From IMG/VR virus record IMGVR_UViG_3300031602_000008, positions 1 to 44,373 of that record: a DNA stretch of 44,373 nt. One strand, 5' to 3'. Origin of the DNA: a virus. Shown in pieces: positions 35,185 to 43,561 of this stretch (positions are counted from its first letter, which is position 1; the number at the start of each line of letters is the position of its first letter). The notes beneath the pieces were generated by a model that saw only the letters and a program-made list of their open reading frames with translations, searched no databases and was not told the origin of the DNA. The position numbers and the translations under genes were made by a program.

Positions 35185-36348
35185 TTAATTTAATTTAATT
35201 ACTTGTCCTGGTAACTCATCATTCATACTAGATATACTGCTTAAACACCATAAAGTATTCTTTGGGCAGTTATCTGGTGGGTATGCTTCACCATCTGTTA
35301 AATATACTAGAGCTGTATAAACTCCTTTCTTTTCATTATAGTGGTCAATTACAGGTTGGAATGATGTTCCACCTCTACCATGTATTTCCCAATTCTTTTT
35401 GGGTTTAAATTCTTCTACTGTTCTTAAGCTAGTATCACACTGAGCTACTGTAATCTTGTGACCTGTTTTACACATATGTGCTAGTTCATTAAAAAATTCT
35501 TTAAGCTCATCATTATTTACAGAACCTGATGTGTCAACACCAACAAGAATGTGATTCTTAAACTTAATCTTAAGTCCGGGATTAGCAGCATATCTTTTAT
35601 TATACTTACGCCTCAGCTTCTTAGTATATACTATAGAAGAGTTTCCTACAAATCTTTTAAGATAACCTTTCCAATCAAACTTAGCAGGTTCAATATGTGT
35701 AAGTCTATGTATAATATCAGACATTTCTCCTGGTATATTACCACACTTTTTAACTGTTTGTTCTGCAGATTCTTTTAATTGATGCTCTACTTGTTTCTGT
35801 AATAGTTTTTTATCTGGTTCAGATAAATCATCAAATTCATTCCATGTACTATGACAATATTCAGAGTCTCCATCCATTTGATCTAATAAACCATCTAATG
35901 AAGGACATGTATTATCTTCTTGTGCTTTCTCTAATAACTCATAATACTTTTTAGTACCTGCTTTTTTAGGAAGATTTAATTCTGGAAAACTACTTAACAA
36001 CAACCCGCCATCTGGCAGATTACTTTCTATTATATATTGATTAATTTCTAAATCTGCAGCTATATTAAATAACTTATGATCTGAATATAAATCTCTTAAT
36101 AATAAATGCCCAAATGCTATATGCAATAGTTCATGTTTTATTAACCCATATCTATGATCTTCACTTAAGTTCATATAGAACTCAGGGTTTATAGTCAATT
36201 GCATACCAATACCACGCTTGCTTACTCCTGCTGTAGGAATTTGCTCACTGTAGATTTTATTGATACCAATCAAAAAGAGCCCATAAAAGGGCTCTGTAAA
36301 AATTAATGTTTTGGTAGTTCTAGCTACCTGGTCTTGGATATTTATCAT
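35185..36348 (-). CDS. DUF2201-type protein with HExxH and VWA domains
   Basis: 387 aa. N-terminal domain: TEPFYGLFLIG (18-28) and a metallopeptidase-like HELLH (72-76) with FNIAADLEIN as a likely third-ligand region. C-terminal VWA: MIDAS DTSGS (272-276), T328 in GGTSF, D352 in LTDGE. Such proteins are the classic partners of MoxR ATPases. The conserved N-terminal match fixes the start at ATG 36348, which overlaps the 106-aa gene by 29 nt. A terminator-like hairpin lies within codons 19-26. Confidence 0.85.
   Translation of the reverse strand: MINIQDQVARTTKTLIFTEPFYGLFLIGINKIYSEQIPTAGVSKRGIGMQLTINPEFYMNLSEDHRYGLIKHELLHIAFGHLLLRDLYSDHKLFNIAADLEINQYIIESNLPDGGLLLSSFPELNLPKKAGTKKYYELLEKAQEDNTCPSLDGLLDQMDGDSEYCHSTWNEFDDLSEPDKKLLQKQVEHQLKESAEQTVKKCGNIPGEMSDIIHRLTHIEPAKFDWKGYLKRFVGNSSIVYTKKLRRKYNKRYAANPGLKIKFKNHILVGVDTSGSVNNDELKEFFNELAHMCKTGHKITVAQCDTSLRTVEEFKPKKNWEIHGRGGTSFQPVIDHYNEKKGVYTALVYLTDGEAYPPDNCPKNTLWCLSSISSMNDELPGQVIKLN
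36272..36294 (-). terminator. Intragenic terminator-like hairpin in the VWA gene
   Basis: Minus strand reads GAGCCC TTTTAT GGGCTC TTTTTG: a perfect 6-bp GC-rich stem, 6-nt loop and T5 tract, in the transcribed direction. It lies inside conserved codons 19-26 of the VWA gene. It could attenuate transcription when ribosomes lag, or be a coding coincidence. Confidence 0.55.
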
Positions 36349-36640
36349 CTCCTGTTATTTTATTTAATATATGTTTGTAGACTAAATTCATTTCCTCTAC
36401 ATCTATAAAGGTATAAAGGGTATCTGCTGTTCTTATTTTAAACTTAAATCTAATAGCATCAACAAAATTCTTTCTATCTTCAAATAGTAATGCTTTAGAC
36501 ATAAGTTGATCAAGCATCTCTCTATCTTCATATTGAGAAGAATATATTTGGAAAGCTATATCTTTATCTTCAGGTAAGCCTTGCAGCATTTCTTTTAGTC
36601 TGAAAAATTCATCAATTGTTATTATTTTCTTTTTTGTCAT
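36320..36640 (-). CDS. Hypothetical protein
   Basis: 106 aa, helical and charged (IDEFFRLKEMLQGLPEDKD; RKNFVDAIRFKFKIRTADTL). No family recognised. Overlaps both neighbours by 29 nt (RusA upstream, VWA downstream), implying tightly coupled translation. Confidence 0.6.
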   Translation of the reverse strand: MTKKKIITIDEFFRLKEMLQGLPEDKDIAFQIYSSQYEDREMLDQLMSKALLFEDRKNFVDAIRFKFKIRTADTLYTFIDVEEMNLVYKHILNKITGDDKYPRPGS

Positions 36641-37004
36641 TTTTTAGTATTTCAATATAAACACCTGGATTTTCTTTATCATAACTATACTGAACAAAGA
36701 CTGGTAAAATAAATTCACAATTATCATCTTCAATCCATCCTGCTTTGACCATATCATCTTGTACTGTTTGTGCAGGATTAATATAATCAAACTTATGACG
36801 GCTTCCTCTAATAAATGTAAAAGATATCTTTGCTGGTAATGAATGTTTAGCTAGCTCAGCTTTAAACTCCTCTGCATATTTTGCATAATAATCTTTAGCT
36901 ATTTTTCTATAATTCATTACAGCTTTACTAGCTATAAAGTATTTACCTGTCCATCTTCTTCCATTTTTACTGCTGGGCACTGAGCCCGGTATAAACCATT
37001 TCAT
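36612..37004 (-). CDS. rusA: RusA-family Holliday junction resolvase
   Basis: 130 aa. Matches RusA: N-terminal strand MKWFIPGSVPSSKN, then the catalytic region FDYINP with D73, VQDDMVKAGWIEDDN with D83/D84 and D93/D94, and a closing beta-strand. Resolves branched DNA made during phage recombination or replication. 2 nt after the primase gene. Confidence 0.88.
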   Translation of the reverse strand: MKWFIPGSVPSSKNGRRWTGKYFIASKAVMNYRKIAKDYYAKYAEEFKAELAKHSLPAKISFTFIRGSRHKFDYINPAQTVQDDMVKAGWIEDDNCEFILPVFVQYSYDKENPGVYIEILKNDKKENNNN

Positions 37005-37006
37005 AT

Positions 37007-37984
37007 TTATTGTTTTAATGTCTTTTTTAATAATGGTTTTAGCATAGCGTGAACATCATCTAAGCCATGTTTTGCCATTGCATCTGATATGTCTTTGCAT
37101 ATAATTGGTACAAAACCATTGATTTTATATGTTTCTGCATATCTTTTAATAGCATTATTACCCGCTTCATCATTATCAAAAAGAGTTATTACTTTTTTAT
37201 ACTTCTTCTTAAGATGTGTAATTATATGAGGTTTAATCATTGTATTTTCACTATCAGGAGCTATAACTTCTATATTATAACCTATACCTTTAATACACAT
37301 TGCATCTTTAAGAGAGGAACAAATAACTAAATAAGGTTGATTAAATTCTAATTGATCAAAACCCTGAAGATAGGGTTTTACTTTAAGAAACTTATGAGAC
37401 TTACTAAGTGGTTGATATATTTTATATATTTCACCGTTCTTATCAAAGTAACCATAACAATTATTACTAGTTATTTTTAGTTTTTTAATTTCACCATTTT
37501 CCTCTTTTATTAAATTATAATACTCCACTGGTTTAACATTATAAGTATTAAGCATATTCATTCCTATTCTATAAGGTAACCAATATTCAGTGTCTCTTAC
37601 ATTCCACTGTCTTATTTTAATAAAATCAACTTCCCATTTACTTTGAGGTTGAAATTTTTGTTCAATATATTCAGATGATTTTACATGTGCGTTGTAATCT
37701 TGTACTATTTTTCTCATAGCTGCAGAAAATTCTAAGTTAAACATTAATTTAACTAAGTCAATTTTGTTGCCACTTTTACCAGTTGAAAAATCTTTAAACT
37801 TATATTGCATTATATTTTTATCTACATATATGCAAAAACTTGGTGTTTTTTCATTAGGATTAAAGACTGATACAATTTTTACATCTTGTCCAGTTAATCT
37901 CTCTGATAATTCTAAATAGTATTGGAAAACCCACGTACTTGGTACATCTGATCCTTCTAGTACAAAGTTTTTAGTATTAAACAT
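37007..37984 (-). CDS. DnaG-like primase with Toprim domain
   Basis: 325 aa. The N-terminal region FNPNEKTPSFCIYVD (41-55) and FKDFSTGKSGNKIDLVKL matches the primase fold just after the zinc-binding domain, but the CHC2 cysteines and histidine are absent. The Toprim domain has LFDNDEAG (D270, D272). The usual Glu strand reads ICSSLKDAMCI, so the acidic residue there is replaced. Probably a phage primase working with the DnaB-like helicase. An efficient terminator separates it from the SSB gene. Confidence 0.82.
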   Translation of the reverse strand: MFNTKNFVLEGSDVPSTWVFQYYLELSERLTGQDVKIVSVFNPNEKTPSFCIYVDKNIMQYKFKDFSTGKSGNKIDLVKLMFNLEFSAAMRKIVQDYNAHVKSSEYIEQKFQPQSKWEVDFIKIRQWNVRDTEYWLPYRIGMNMLNTYNVKPVEYYNLIKEENGEIKKLKITSNNCYGYFDKNGEIYKIYQPLSKSHKFLKVKPYLQGFDQLEFNQPYLVICSSLKDAMCIKGIGYNIEVIAPDSENTMIKPHIITHLKKKYKKVITLFDNDEAGNNAIKRYAETYKINGFVPIICKDISDAMAKHGLDDVHAMLKPLLKKTLKQ

Positions 37985-38000
37985 GATGCTAAAATATTAA

Positions 38001-38039
38001 AAAGAATTGGGGCTAGCACTATACTAACCCCAATCTTTT
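38001..38039 (-). terminator. Rho-independent terminator after the SSB gene
   Basis: Minus strand: AAGA-TTGGGGTTAG, a 7-nt loop, CTAGCCCCAATTCTT then T's. The stem has about 13 pairs with one bulge and one G-U. It lies between SSB (stop 38048) and primase (start 37984). Confidence 0.8.
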
Positions 38040-38047
38040 AATAAATA

Positions 38048-38722
38048 TTATAGATCAAAGTCATCTCCTGATCCAGCAGCTGGTTCAAAGCTGGTGGTTG
38101 TAGGAGCAACACTTTTAACTATTGCTCTAAAATGATTTTTATCCGTTTTATCAAATGTTAATAGGTTTGATCCTTCAGTATCTAATGCTTCTAATGGAGC
38201 ACCCTGTCTAGTTCTTTTAGGTAAAAACAAATCATTATTTACATAACCTTCTTTGTTTTCCCATTCACGTGCTCCTAAGCATGCATTAATATAACCTGTA
38301 TTAGATAATGCAACATTACACTTAACCATAAAGTCTTCAATTGTATTTGCTTCAATAGCATCTAATTCAGTTCTCTTATCTACTACTTCAGATAAAAATA
38401 CCATAGCTTTCAATACTTCAGTATCTCTACTAATTTCATTACCATTATTTAATGTAGCATCTTTAAAAGGATAAGGTGAAAATCTCACTCTACCCACTTG
38501 ACCTTCATAACGTGGGCCATTAGGATTATTCATATCTTTTAAAAAACCATTGAATTCTCCAACTACTGGCTCTCCTTCTATATGTAACATAATATTAAAT
38601 GCATCTGCATCATATGGTGTTTGATCAAATGATATAGAATTAATCTTTACTTTGTGATCTCCTGTTCCTATTACTGGTTTTGTTCCACCTGTTCCGGCAG
38701 ACATGTCTTTAGTACTTAACAT
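38048..38722 (-). CDS. Single-stranded DNA-binding protein (phage type)
   Basis: 224 aa. A beta-rich body consistent with an OB fold (VKINSISFDQTPYDADAFNI near the start), and an acidic, flexible C-terminus ending GSGDDFDL as in SSBs that recruit partners by their tail. Followed by a Sak4-like ATPase gene 28 nt upstream, a common pairing. Sequence family not certain, so the call rests on tail and context. Confidence 0.65.
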   Translation of the reverse strand: MLSTKDMSAGTGGTKPVIGTGDHKVKINSISFDQTPYDADAFNIMLHIEGEPVVGEFNGFLKDMNNPNGPRYEGQVGRVRFSPYPFKDATLNNGNEISRDTEVLKAMVFLSEVVDKRTELDAIEANTIEDFMVKCNVALSNTGYINACLGAREWENKEGYVNNDLFLPKRTRQGAPLEALDTEGSNLLTFDKTDKNHFRAIVKSVAPTTTSFEPAAGSGDDFDL

Positions 38723-38750
38723 AATTTACTTTTTTTTAATTAATTTATTA

Positions 38751-39434
38751 TTACTCTTCATACTTTTTGATGCAGTCTATTACATACTGCAGGTTGTTTG
38801 GGATGAAGAATTCTTCAAACATACCCATTGGTGATTTACAAGTGTTCTCTCCATTGTTTTGAGTTTCAAAACCATATTCAAGTTCACCATCATCTTTTTT
38901 ATTTACTTTACCAAATAACACAATAGAGAATAGACCTTCTAAAGTCAAAGTATTATCTATCATTTTACCTATAGTTTTAGCTTTAATTTTTCTATTTCCA
39001 TTTATGTCAGTTGAATCTTCTGAGTGAGTTAAGAAAATTACAGTTAAGTCTTCTCTTAAATCTTTAGGTAACTTTGCCACCATGGCAAGATTAGCTGCAA
39101 TTTGAGTAAACTTATCATAACCTTTCTCATTAGCTCTATCAAAATATTCAAAAGAACTCATATATTGCCAATCATCTACCACTAAAGTTTTGATTGCAAG
39201 TCTTTTTTGATCTACATAATTAATTGCCTTGATGATACCTGCAGAAGAAGATGCAGATGTTAAATTACCATCAGGGTTATCCTTATTGATCTGTGTATAT
39301 TGCTTTTTCCAACCTTTAAACGGCAAAGGTTTATTTGCTATGTTTATAATGAAAGTCTCATCTGGGTTTAATGTTCTGATTGAGGTAGACTTTCCTGTAC
39401 CTGAGTCAGCAATTACTAATACGCTTTGTGCCAT
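38751..39434 (-). CDS. Sak4-like RecA-fold ATPase
   Basis: 227 aa. Walker A ADSGTGKST (9-17), Walker B TLVVDDWQY with D87/D88, and a later VIFLTHSED segment. Matches the AAA_24/Sak4 group of phage single-strand-annealing proteins, which cooperate with SSB in recombination. Located between the SSB and a helicase operon. Confidence 0.82.
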   Translation of the reverse strand: MAQSVLVIADSGTGKSTSIRTLNPDETFIINIANKPLPFKGWKKQYTQINKDNPDGNLTSASSSAGIIKAINYVDQKRLAIKTLVVDDWQYMSSFEYFDRANEKGYDKFTQIAANLAMVAKLPKDLREDLTVIFLTHSEDSTDINGNRKIKAKTIGKMIDNTLTLEGLFSIVLFGKVNKKDDGELEYGFETQNNGENTCKSPMGMFEEFFIPNNLQYVIDCIKKYEE

Positions 39435-39435
39435 T

Positions 39436-40014
39436 TTATTTATTAAATTTATTGATTACTTTAGTTAATGTTATTAATGTCTGGTTTATTTCCTCTAATT
39501 TGTCCACTAATGATGATTCTGGTGTTGCATCAGGATTAGGTAAATCAAATAAAGTCATAGTTTCATTTTTATCAGTTCCTTTCATACCTTCTTCAAGAGC
39601 AGTTTGTTTATCCCAACCTCTACTAGTTACATCATTAATTACTTTTAATTCTGTTACAGGAATTAAATGTCTTTGAAATCCTGAGTTAGAAGTAATTAGT
39701 TCATACTCTTCTTTCCAGTGTGGATTATATTTATGAAGATATAAAGTTCTTTTAGGATCTTCAGAATCATAATCTATACTTACAAATTCAGTATATACAT
39801 CTTCTTCCTTTTCTAGTTCACTAGGAAAGAAGCTTACATGTAGTTCATCTTTACCTGATGGCCTGTATGCCATCTTAGGAATATATAGAACATTTTTATG
39901 ATTGCTTATATCAAAGTAATCTTGATGTTCTTCTTTTAATTTTAATACTTTTTCTTTACGTTGTGCAGGTGTTAGCCCCATATCTTTATTATTTATATTT
40001 TTTGTATTTATCAT
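39436..40014 (-). CDS. Hypothetical protein
   Basis: 192 aa, soluble, acidic, with an N-terminal LTPAQRKEKVLKLKEEH helix, a beta-rich middle (NVLYIPKMAYRPSG) and a C-terminal coiled coil (VDKLEEINQTLITLTKVINK). No family recognised. ATGA overlap with the helicase gene and 1 nt from the Sak4-like gene. Confidence 0.6.
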   Translation of the reverse strand: MINTKNINNKDMGLTPAQRKEKVLKLKEEHQDYFDISNHKNVLYIPKMAYRPSGKDELHVSFFPSELEKEEDVYTEFVSIDYDSEDPKRTLYLHKYNPHWKEEYELITSNSGFQRHLIPVTELKVINDVTSRGWDKQTALEEGMKGTDKNETMTLFDLPNPDATPESSLVDKLEEINQTLITLTKVINKFNK

Positions 40015-40964
40015 CTTCTTTGTTGCTGAGCTGGTGTTGCCATTTCTTCAATTTGCATTTGTTCAAACTTTGCTTTAAAGAAACTCATTCTTGCATCACC
40101 GTTTCTTGCCTTTAAGAAGTGAAGCACCAATGTTCTATCATTTTCTATCATATATCTATCAGGTCCATAGAATCTAATCTTCTGTTTAGCTGGCCTGTTG
40201 ATACCTATTAACATATCAGCATGTTGTAACATAGCATCTGAACCAAATATATCTGATTCAAGAATATAATTACCATACTTACCATCAATAGCTCTATCTG
40301 GGCTATCAATATTTCTGTTTAATTGTGACAGGGCAATAAATAAACAAGGATAATCTCTTTTACATTGTGTAAAAAACTCTCCTAATTCAAATAACATATC
40401 TAATGTATTATTCTGATAAGGTGCTCTCTTTACTAACATAGTATGATCTAAAGTAATTATAGTTTTAACCCCTTTATGTAAACTCATATACATATCAATT
40501 TGCTCACGCATTTGATTTACAGTCATAGGAGTACTAATTATATCTACCGGATTTTTAACTCTACCTTTAGCATATTGATGACAATCATTCAAAGTAGAGG
40601 TATTTAATATTGAACCTGCACTACATAATTCTTTATATGTTTTACCAGTAACAGAACTAAACTCTCTAATTGCTGAGGTTCTACCAACCATTTCAAATTG
40701 AAACTCTAATACTCTAAAGTCATCATCAGGATTAAGTGCAAATGATTCCCTAATGATTTGATCTTTAATTAAAGTCTTACCTGAACCTGGTCTTCCACCT
40801 ATTACTGTAAGAGTATTCCACTCTAAACCATCAGTGGCAGCATCATTAAACTTAGGCCACGGAGTATATATAGATTTTTCATCTCCAGTTGACCTAGCAT
40901 ACATATATTTAAGTGCCTCATTGAAGGCAGCATATTGTCCAATCCATGATTCTTTCTTTTTCAT
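40011..40964 (-). CDS. DnaB-like replicative helicase (C-terminal domain only)
   Basis: 317 aa. RecA-like core: Walker A GGRPGSGKT (56-64), E91 in FQFEM, Walker B TIITLD (D173), and ALSQLNR with a following conserved KARNG. The N-terminal domain of cellular DnaB (about 150 aa) is missing, as in several phage helicases. Unwinds the fork ahead of polymerase and primase. Overlaps both neighbours by 4 nt. Confidence 0.85.
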   Translation of the reverse strand: MKKKESWIGQYAAFNEALKYMYARSTGDEKSIYTPWPKFNDAATDGLEWNTLTVIGGRPGSGKTLIKDQIIRESFALNPDDDFRVLEFQFEMVGRTSAIREFSSVTGKTYKELCSAGSILNTSTLNDCHQYAKGRVKNPVDIISTPMTVNQMREQIDMYMSLHKGVKTIITLDHTMLVKRAPYQNNTLDMLFELGEFFTQCKRDYPCLFIALSQLNRNIDSPDRAIDGKYGNYILESDIFGSDAMLQHADMLIGINRPAKQKIRFYGPDRYMIENDRTLVLHFLKARNGDARMSFFKAKFEQMQIEEMATPAQQQRR

Positions 40965-41551
40965 ACTACTTTATCTTTAAAATGTTCATCTTCTGTACTT
41001 ACACCTTCCTTAATCATATCACAATAATCTGCTAGAGTTGAATGCTTAACTCTATGCTTATCTTGCTTACATATGAAGTATTGACTGGTTTGCATATATA
41101 AATAGTCAGCATCTCTATATTCATTTACATACATTCTAGTTGCTTTAAGTACATCAAGCCATGTATGATCATAAGTATCAAAGAACCACCTGAATGCTTC
41201 TCCAAGAGCTTTTACATTATTTCTAGCAGGTTTACCACTAGGTAATTTCTTTGCTGGAAATATTTCTCTATAACTATTAATAGTATCTACAAAGTTTTTA
41301 CCCATTAATTGAATATCAGTTTTCTTTTTTGATTTAATAAAATAATTATCTAACTGCACTATAAGTAATTTTGCTTTTGGAGTCATTGTATATAGGTTAT
41401 CAGTTTTAACTAGATAACCTTCTTTAACTAACTTGTCCTTATCTTCTTGTGTTATTTGAGATAAAGTAATTCCTTGCTTCATCCCAAACAGTATTAATGA
41501 TTGATTTGGTGTCAAGTTTGCTTGTAATATTTTTTGGAATAGTTCCCACAT
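40961..41551 (-). CDS. Putative helicase loader / replication initiator
   Basis: 196 aa. An N-terminal winged-helix-like region (LTPNQSLILFGMKQGITLSQ) followed by a helical domain (WLDVLKATRMYVNEYRDADY) resembling phage replisome organisers. It overlaps the DnaB-like gene by 4 nt and is first in the operon behind promoter 41672-41702. Function is inferred from context. Confidence 0.45.
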   Translation of the reverse strand: MWELFQKILQANLTPNQSLILFGMKQGITLSQITQEDKDKLVKEGYLVKTDNLYTMTPKAKLLIVQLDNYFIKSKKKTDIQLMGKNFVDTINSYREIFPAKKLPSGKPARNNVKALGEAFRWFFDTYDHTWLDVLKATRMYVNEYRDADYLYMQTSQYFICKQDKHRVKHSTLADYCDMIKEGVSTEDEHFKDKVV

Positions 41552-41671
41552 ATGATTATATTTCTATTATTCTATTTATATGCATCTAAAATTTGCTTGT
41601 TACTGTAGATACATCTTGATCAGCTGTAAGTTCCTGGTTTTTAGATATTTGATTTTGATTTTTATAGTTTA

Positions 41672-41702
41672 CAAATATAACAAATATTACCAGTCTATAC
41701 AA
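41672..41702 (-). promoter_or_regulatory. Bacteroidota-type promoter of the helicase operon
   Basis: Minus strand reads TTG-N20-TATATTTG, with -7 (TAnnTTTG) at 41672-41679 and -33 TTG at 41700-41702. This spacing fits the Bacteroidota consensus closely. It lies at the end of the uracil-DNA glycosylase gene and would give a leader of about 115 nt before ATG 41551. Confidence 0.7.
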
Positions 41703-42382
41703 GTTTTACCTTGTTTTTCTAATGCTGTGTTTACTTTATTAAATATATTTTTATGTTCCCATCTTTCTTTATTATAAATAGCAGACATTGGATGGGCCAC
41801 CTTAAATATTAATTGATTTGATAATAACGGAATCCATTCTTCAGCTTTTTTACCCATTAGAACAAATATTATTTTAGAATTATGTCTATTAATATTATCA
41901 AATAAATATGAAGTAAAGCTTTTCCAAATCCCATAATGTGAACCCACTCTATTAATTTCACATGTTAATGCAGTATTAAGTAATAACACACCCTGGTTAG
42001 ACCAACGTCTTAAATCATTATTATGATTTTCATGGTCTCCATGTAATGCATTAAACATATATTCAAGAGCTTTTTCTGTTTTATCTTTTTTAGAACAACT
42101 AAATGCTATTCCGTCAGCAACTCCTAATTGAGTATAAGGATCTTGTGTAACTATTACTACTTTTAAGTCACTATATTTACATTCATAAAAATTATTGAAA
42201 ATTTCTTTGAACTTAGGTGTAAATCTTCTACCATTTTCTACATTATCTACTAATGTTGAAACAATGTGATCAAAGCTTAAGCCGTTTATATATGGAGATA
42301 ACATTTTGTCCCATCCACTGTCTGTCAGTTTAGTTTCAAGTGTTTCTCTTATATTTGTTATGTTTATTTCTATATTTTCCAT
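41687..42382 (-). CDS. Uracil-DNA glycosylase (family 1-like)
   Basis: 231 aa. TQDPY with catalytic D81, GIAFS (91-95), LLLN (N136), and HP (197-198) in the minor-groove loop. Removes uracil from DNA. The usual GQDPYH reads TQDPYT and HPSPLS reads HPMS, so the motifs have drifted but keep the catalytic Asp and His. The presence of this enzyme argues against uracil-substituted phage DNA. Confidence 0.88.
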   Translation of the reverse strand: MENIEINITNIRETLETKLTDSGWDKMLSPYINGLSFDHIVSTLVDNVENGRRFTPKFKEIFNNFYECKYSDLKVVIVTQDPYTQLGVADGIAFSCSKKDKTEKALEYMFNALHGDHENHNNDLRRWSNQGVLLLNTALTCEINRVGSHYGIWKSFTSYLFDNINRHNSKIIFVLMGKKAEEWIPLLSNQLIFKVAHPMSAIYNKERWEHKNIFNKVNTALEKQGKTCIDW

Positions 42383-42391
42383 ATATTAAAG

Positions 42392-42399
42392 TATATTTG
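42392..42399 (+). promoter_or_regulatory. Bacteroidota-type promoter of the 155-aa gene
   Basis: TATATTTG (exact TAnnTTTG) with TTTC 21 bp upstream as a near -33. The expected start gives a leader of about 12 nt before ATG 42419. Confidence 0.55.
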
Positions 42400-42418
42400 T
42401 AAATTAAATTAAATTATT

Positions 42419-42886
42419 ATGTCAGACAAACTAAAAAAAGAAGAACCAAAAAGATTACAAACTTATGTTACTTATGATCATAAAGATATTATAAAAAATA
42501 TAAAACTTTCAACAATATATATTACTAGTTTACAAGGTATTATTCATAATTTAATATTAGATGATGAAAATACTATTTTGACTATTGGTGATACATTTAA
42601 GAAGTTTGATGAAATAGCTTTAATGGCTAAAAAGAAAGAAGAAGATAATTCTTATGTTCCTGAAAACCCACCTGAATTAACTAAATGGGAAGCAGATTTA
42701 TATTGTTTATATTCCATCCTTCAAACATTAAAATGGCATGCTGGTGAACAAGGCCTTGAAAATGTACAAGAAACAAATGTTGATGAAGATGATTTTAAAA
42801 CAGTAGTTGAAAAAATGAAAAAAGGTGTGGATACTACAGAAGATATGTTAAAACTACAAAGTATGATGACAAAAGGTTCATCTTAA
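42419..42886 (+). CDS. Hypothetical protein, lone plus-strand gene among replication genes
   Basis: 155 aa, acidic, helical, no Cys cluster or TM. N-terminal lysines then IKLSTIYITSLQGIIHNLIL; the middle has KWEADLYCLYSIL. No family recognised. It runs against its neighbours, with its own promoter (42392-42399), and its 3' end overlaps the minus-strand gene by 9 nt. Confidence 0.6.
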   Translation: MSDKLKKEEPKRLQTYVTYDHKDIIKNIKLSTIYITSLQGIIHNLILDDENTILTIGDTFKKFDEIALMAKKKEEDNSYVPENPPELTKWEADLYCLYSILQTLKWHAGEQGLENVQETNVDEDDFKTVVEKMKKGVDTTEDMLKLQSMMTKGSS

Positions 42887-43261
42887 CTGCATTCCATTAA
42901 AGTCTCCTATTTCTATACATGATTGTATAGCTAAATTAAGTTCACCCTTATCACAATCCCCAAAAGATTTACAATATTCTTGTTTATCTCTTACAAAGCA
43001 TAACCCGGATGATCTTTTGACTGCTAATTTAGCTTCTTCAAAAGTATATCCTATTTCTTGAGCTATTTCTCTTATCATAGCATGTAATCTTGCCAATTGA
43101 GGATTGCTTCCTTTATCTCCACTTACTCCTATGAAGATTTCCAACTTGGAATCATCAGTCAATTGATTAAGAAACTTTCTATACTTAGTCCCTGTAGCTT
43201 TTATAGGAAAATGTAATTCTCCATTCTTTACACTGGCTTTTATAAATATATTATCTTTCAT
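42878..43261 (-). CDS. Possible NinB-like recombination protein
   Basis: 127 aa from ATG 43261; a GTG at 43273 would add four residues. The segment QLARLHAMIREIAQEIGYTF followed by EEAKLAVKRSSGLCF and KSFGDCDKGELNLAIQSCIEIG resembles phage NinB/DUF-type proteins that act with recombination enzymes. Similarity is weak by eye; 'hypothetical' is a fair alternative. Confidence 0.45.
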   Translation of the reverse strand: MKDNIFIKASVKNGELHFPIKATGTKYRKFLNQLTDDSKLEIFIGVSGDKGSNPQLARLHAMIREIAQEIGYTFEEAKLAVKRSSGLCFVRDKQEYCKSFGDCDKGELNLAIQSCIEIGDFNGMQLR

Positions 43262-43418
43262 TATTATATACACTCTTTAATTTAAGTGTTTCTTTTGTTA
43301 TCCAAAGTTTAGGTGGAGGATAAACTTTTAATCTCCAATTAGATTTAGGTTTGCTTATTGTATGTAAAGCAGTTGCTTCTAAAATAGTTTCTATAATATG
43401 TTGGTGATCTCCTTTCAT
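43251..43418 (-). CDS. Small hypothetical protein
   Basis: 55 aa, ATG 43418 to TAA 43251. Contains ILEATALHTISKPKSNWRL and KVYPPPKLWITKETL. Overlaps the downstream gene by 11 nt and the upstream gene by 4 nt (ATGA), supporting real translation. Confidence 0.55.
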   Translation of the reverse strand: MKGDHQHIIETILEATALHTISKPKSNWRLKVYPPPKLWITKETLKLKSVYNNER

Positions 43419-43561
43419 AATTTAAAAAATTCAAATACAACAACAATTATTAAACATAATATACCAAAGTACATACTCCACTTTAATATTTTATATTTAT
43501 TTTTCATATGTTCAGGTATCATATCCTGATTACTTTTATAATTTCTATAATTTTTATTCAT
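43415..43561 (-). CDS. Small one-TM protein
   Basis: 48 aa, ATG 43561 to TGA 43415. Polar N-terminal half, hydrophobic helix near residues 29-46 (YFGILCLIIVVVFEF). Overlaps the neighbouring genes on both sides (8 and 4 nt). Confidence 0.55.
   Translation of the reverse strand: MNKNYRNYKSNQDMIPEHMKNKYKILKWSMYFGILCLIIVVVFEFFKL

Noticed and set aside
41586-41702. A minus-strand 38-aa frame starting at TTG 41702 with a hydrophobic N-terminus
   Set aside because: It has no ATG and its TTG coincides with the -33 element of the helicase-operon promoter. Composition is protein-like, so translation cannot be excluded.
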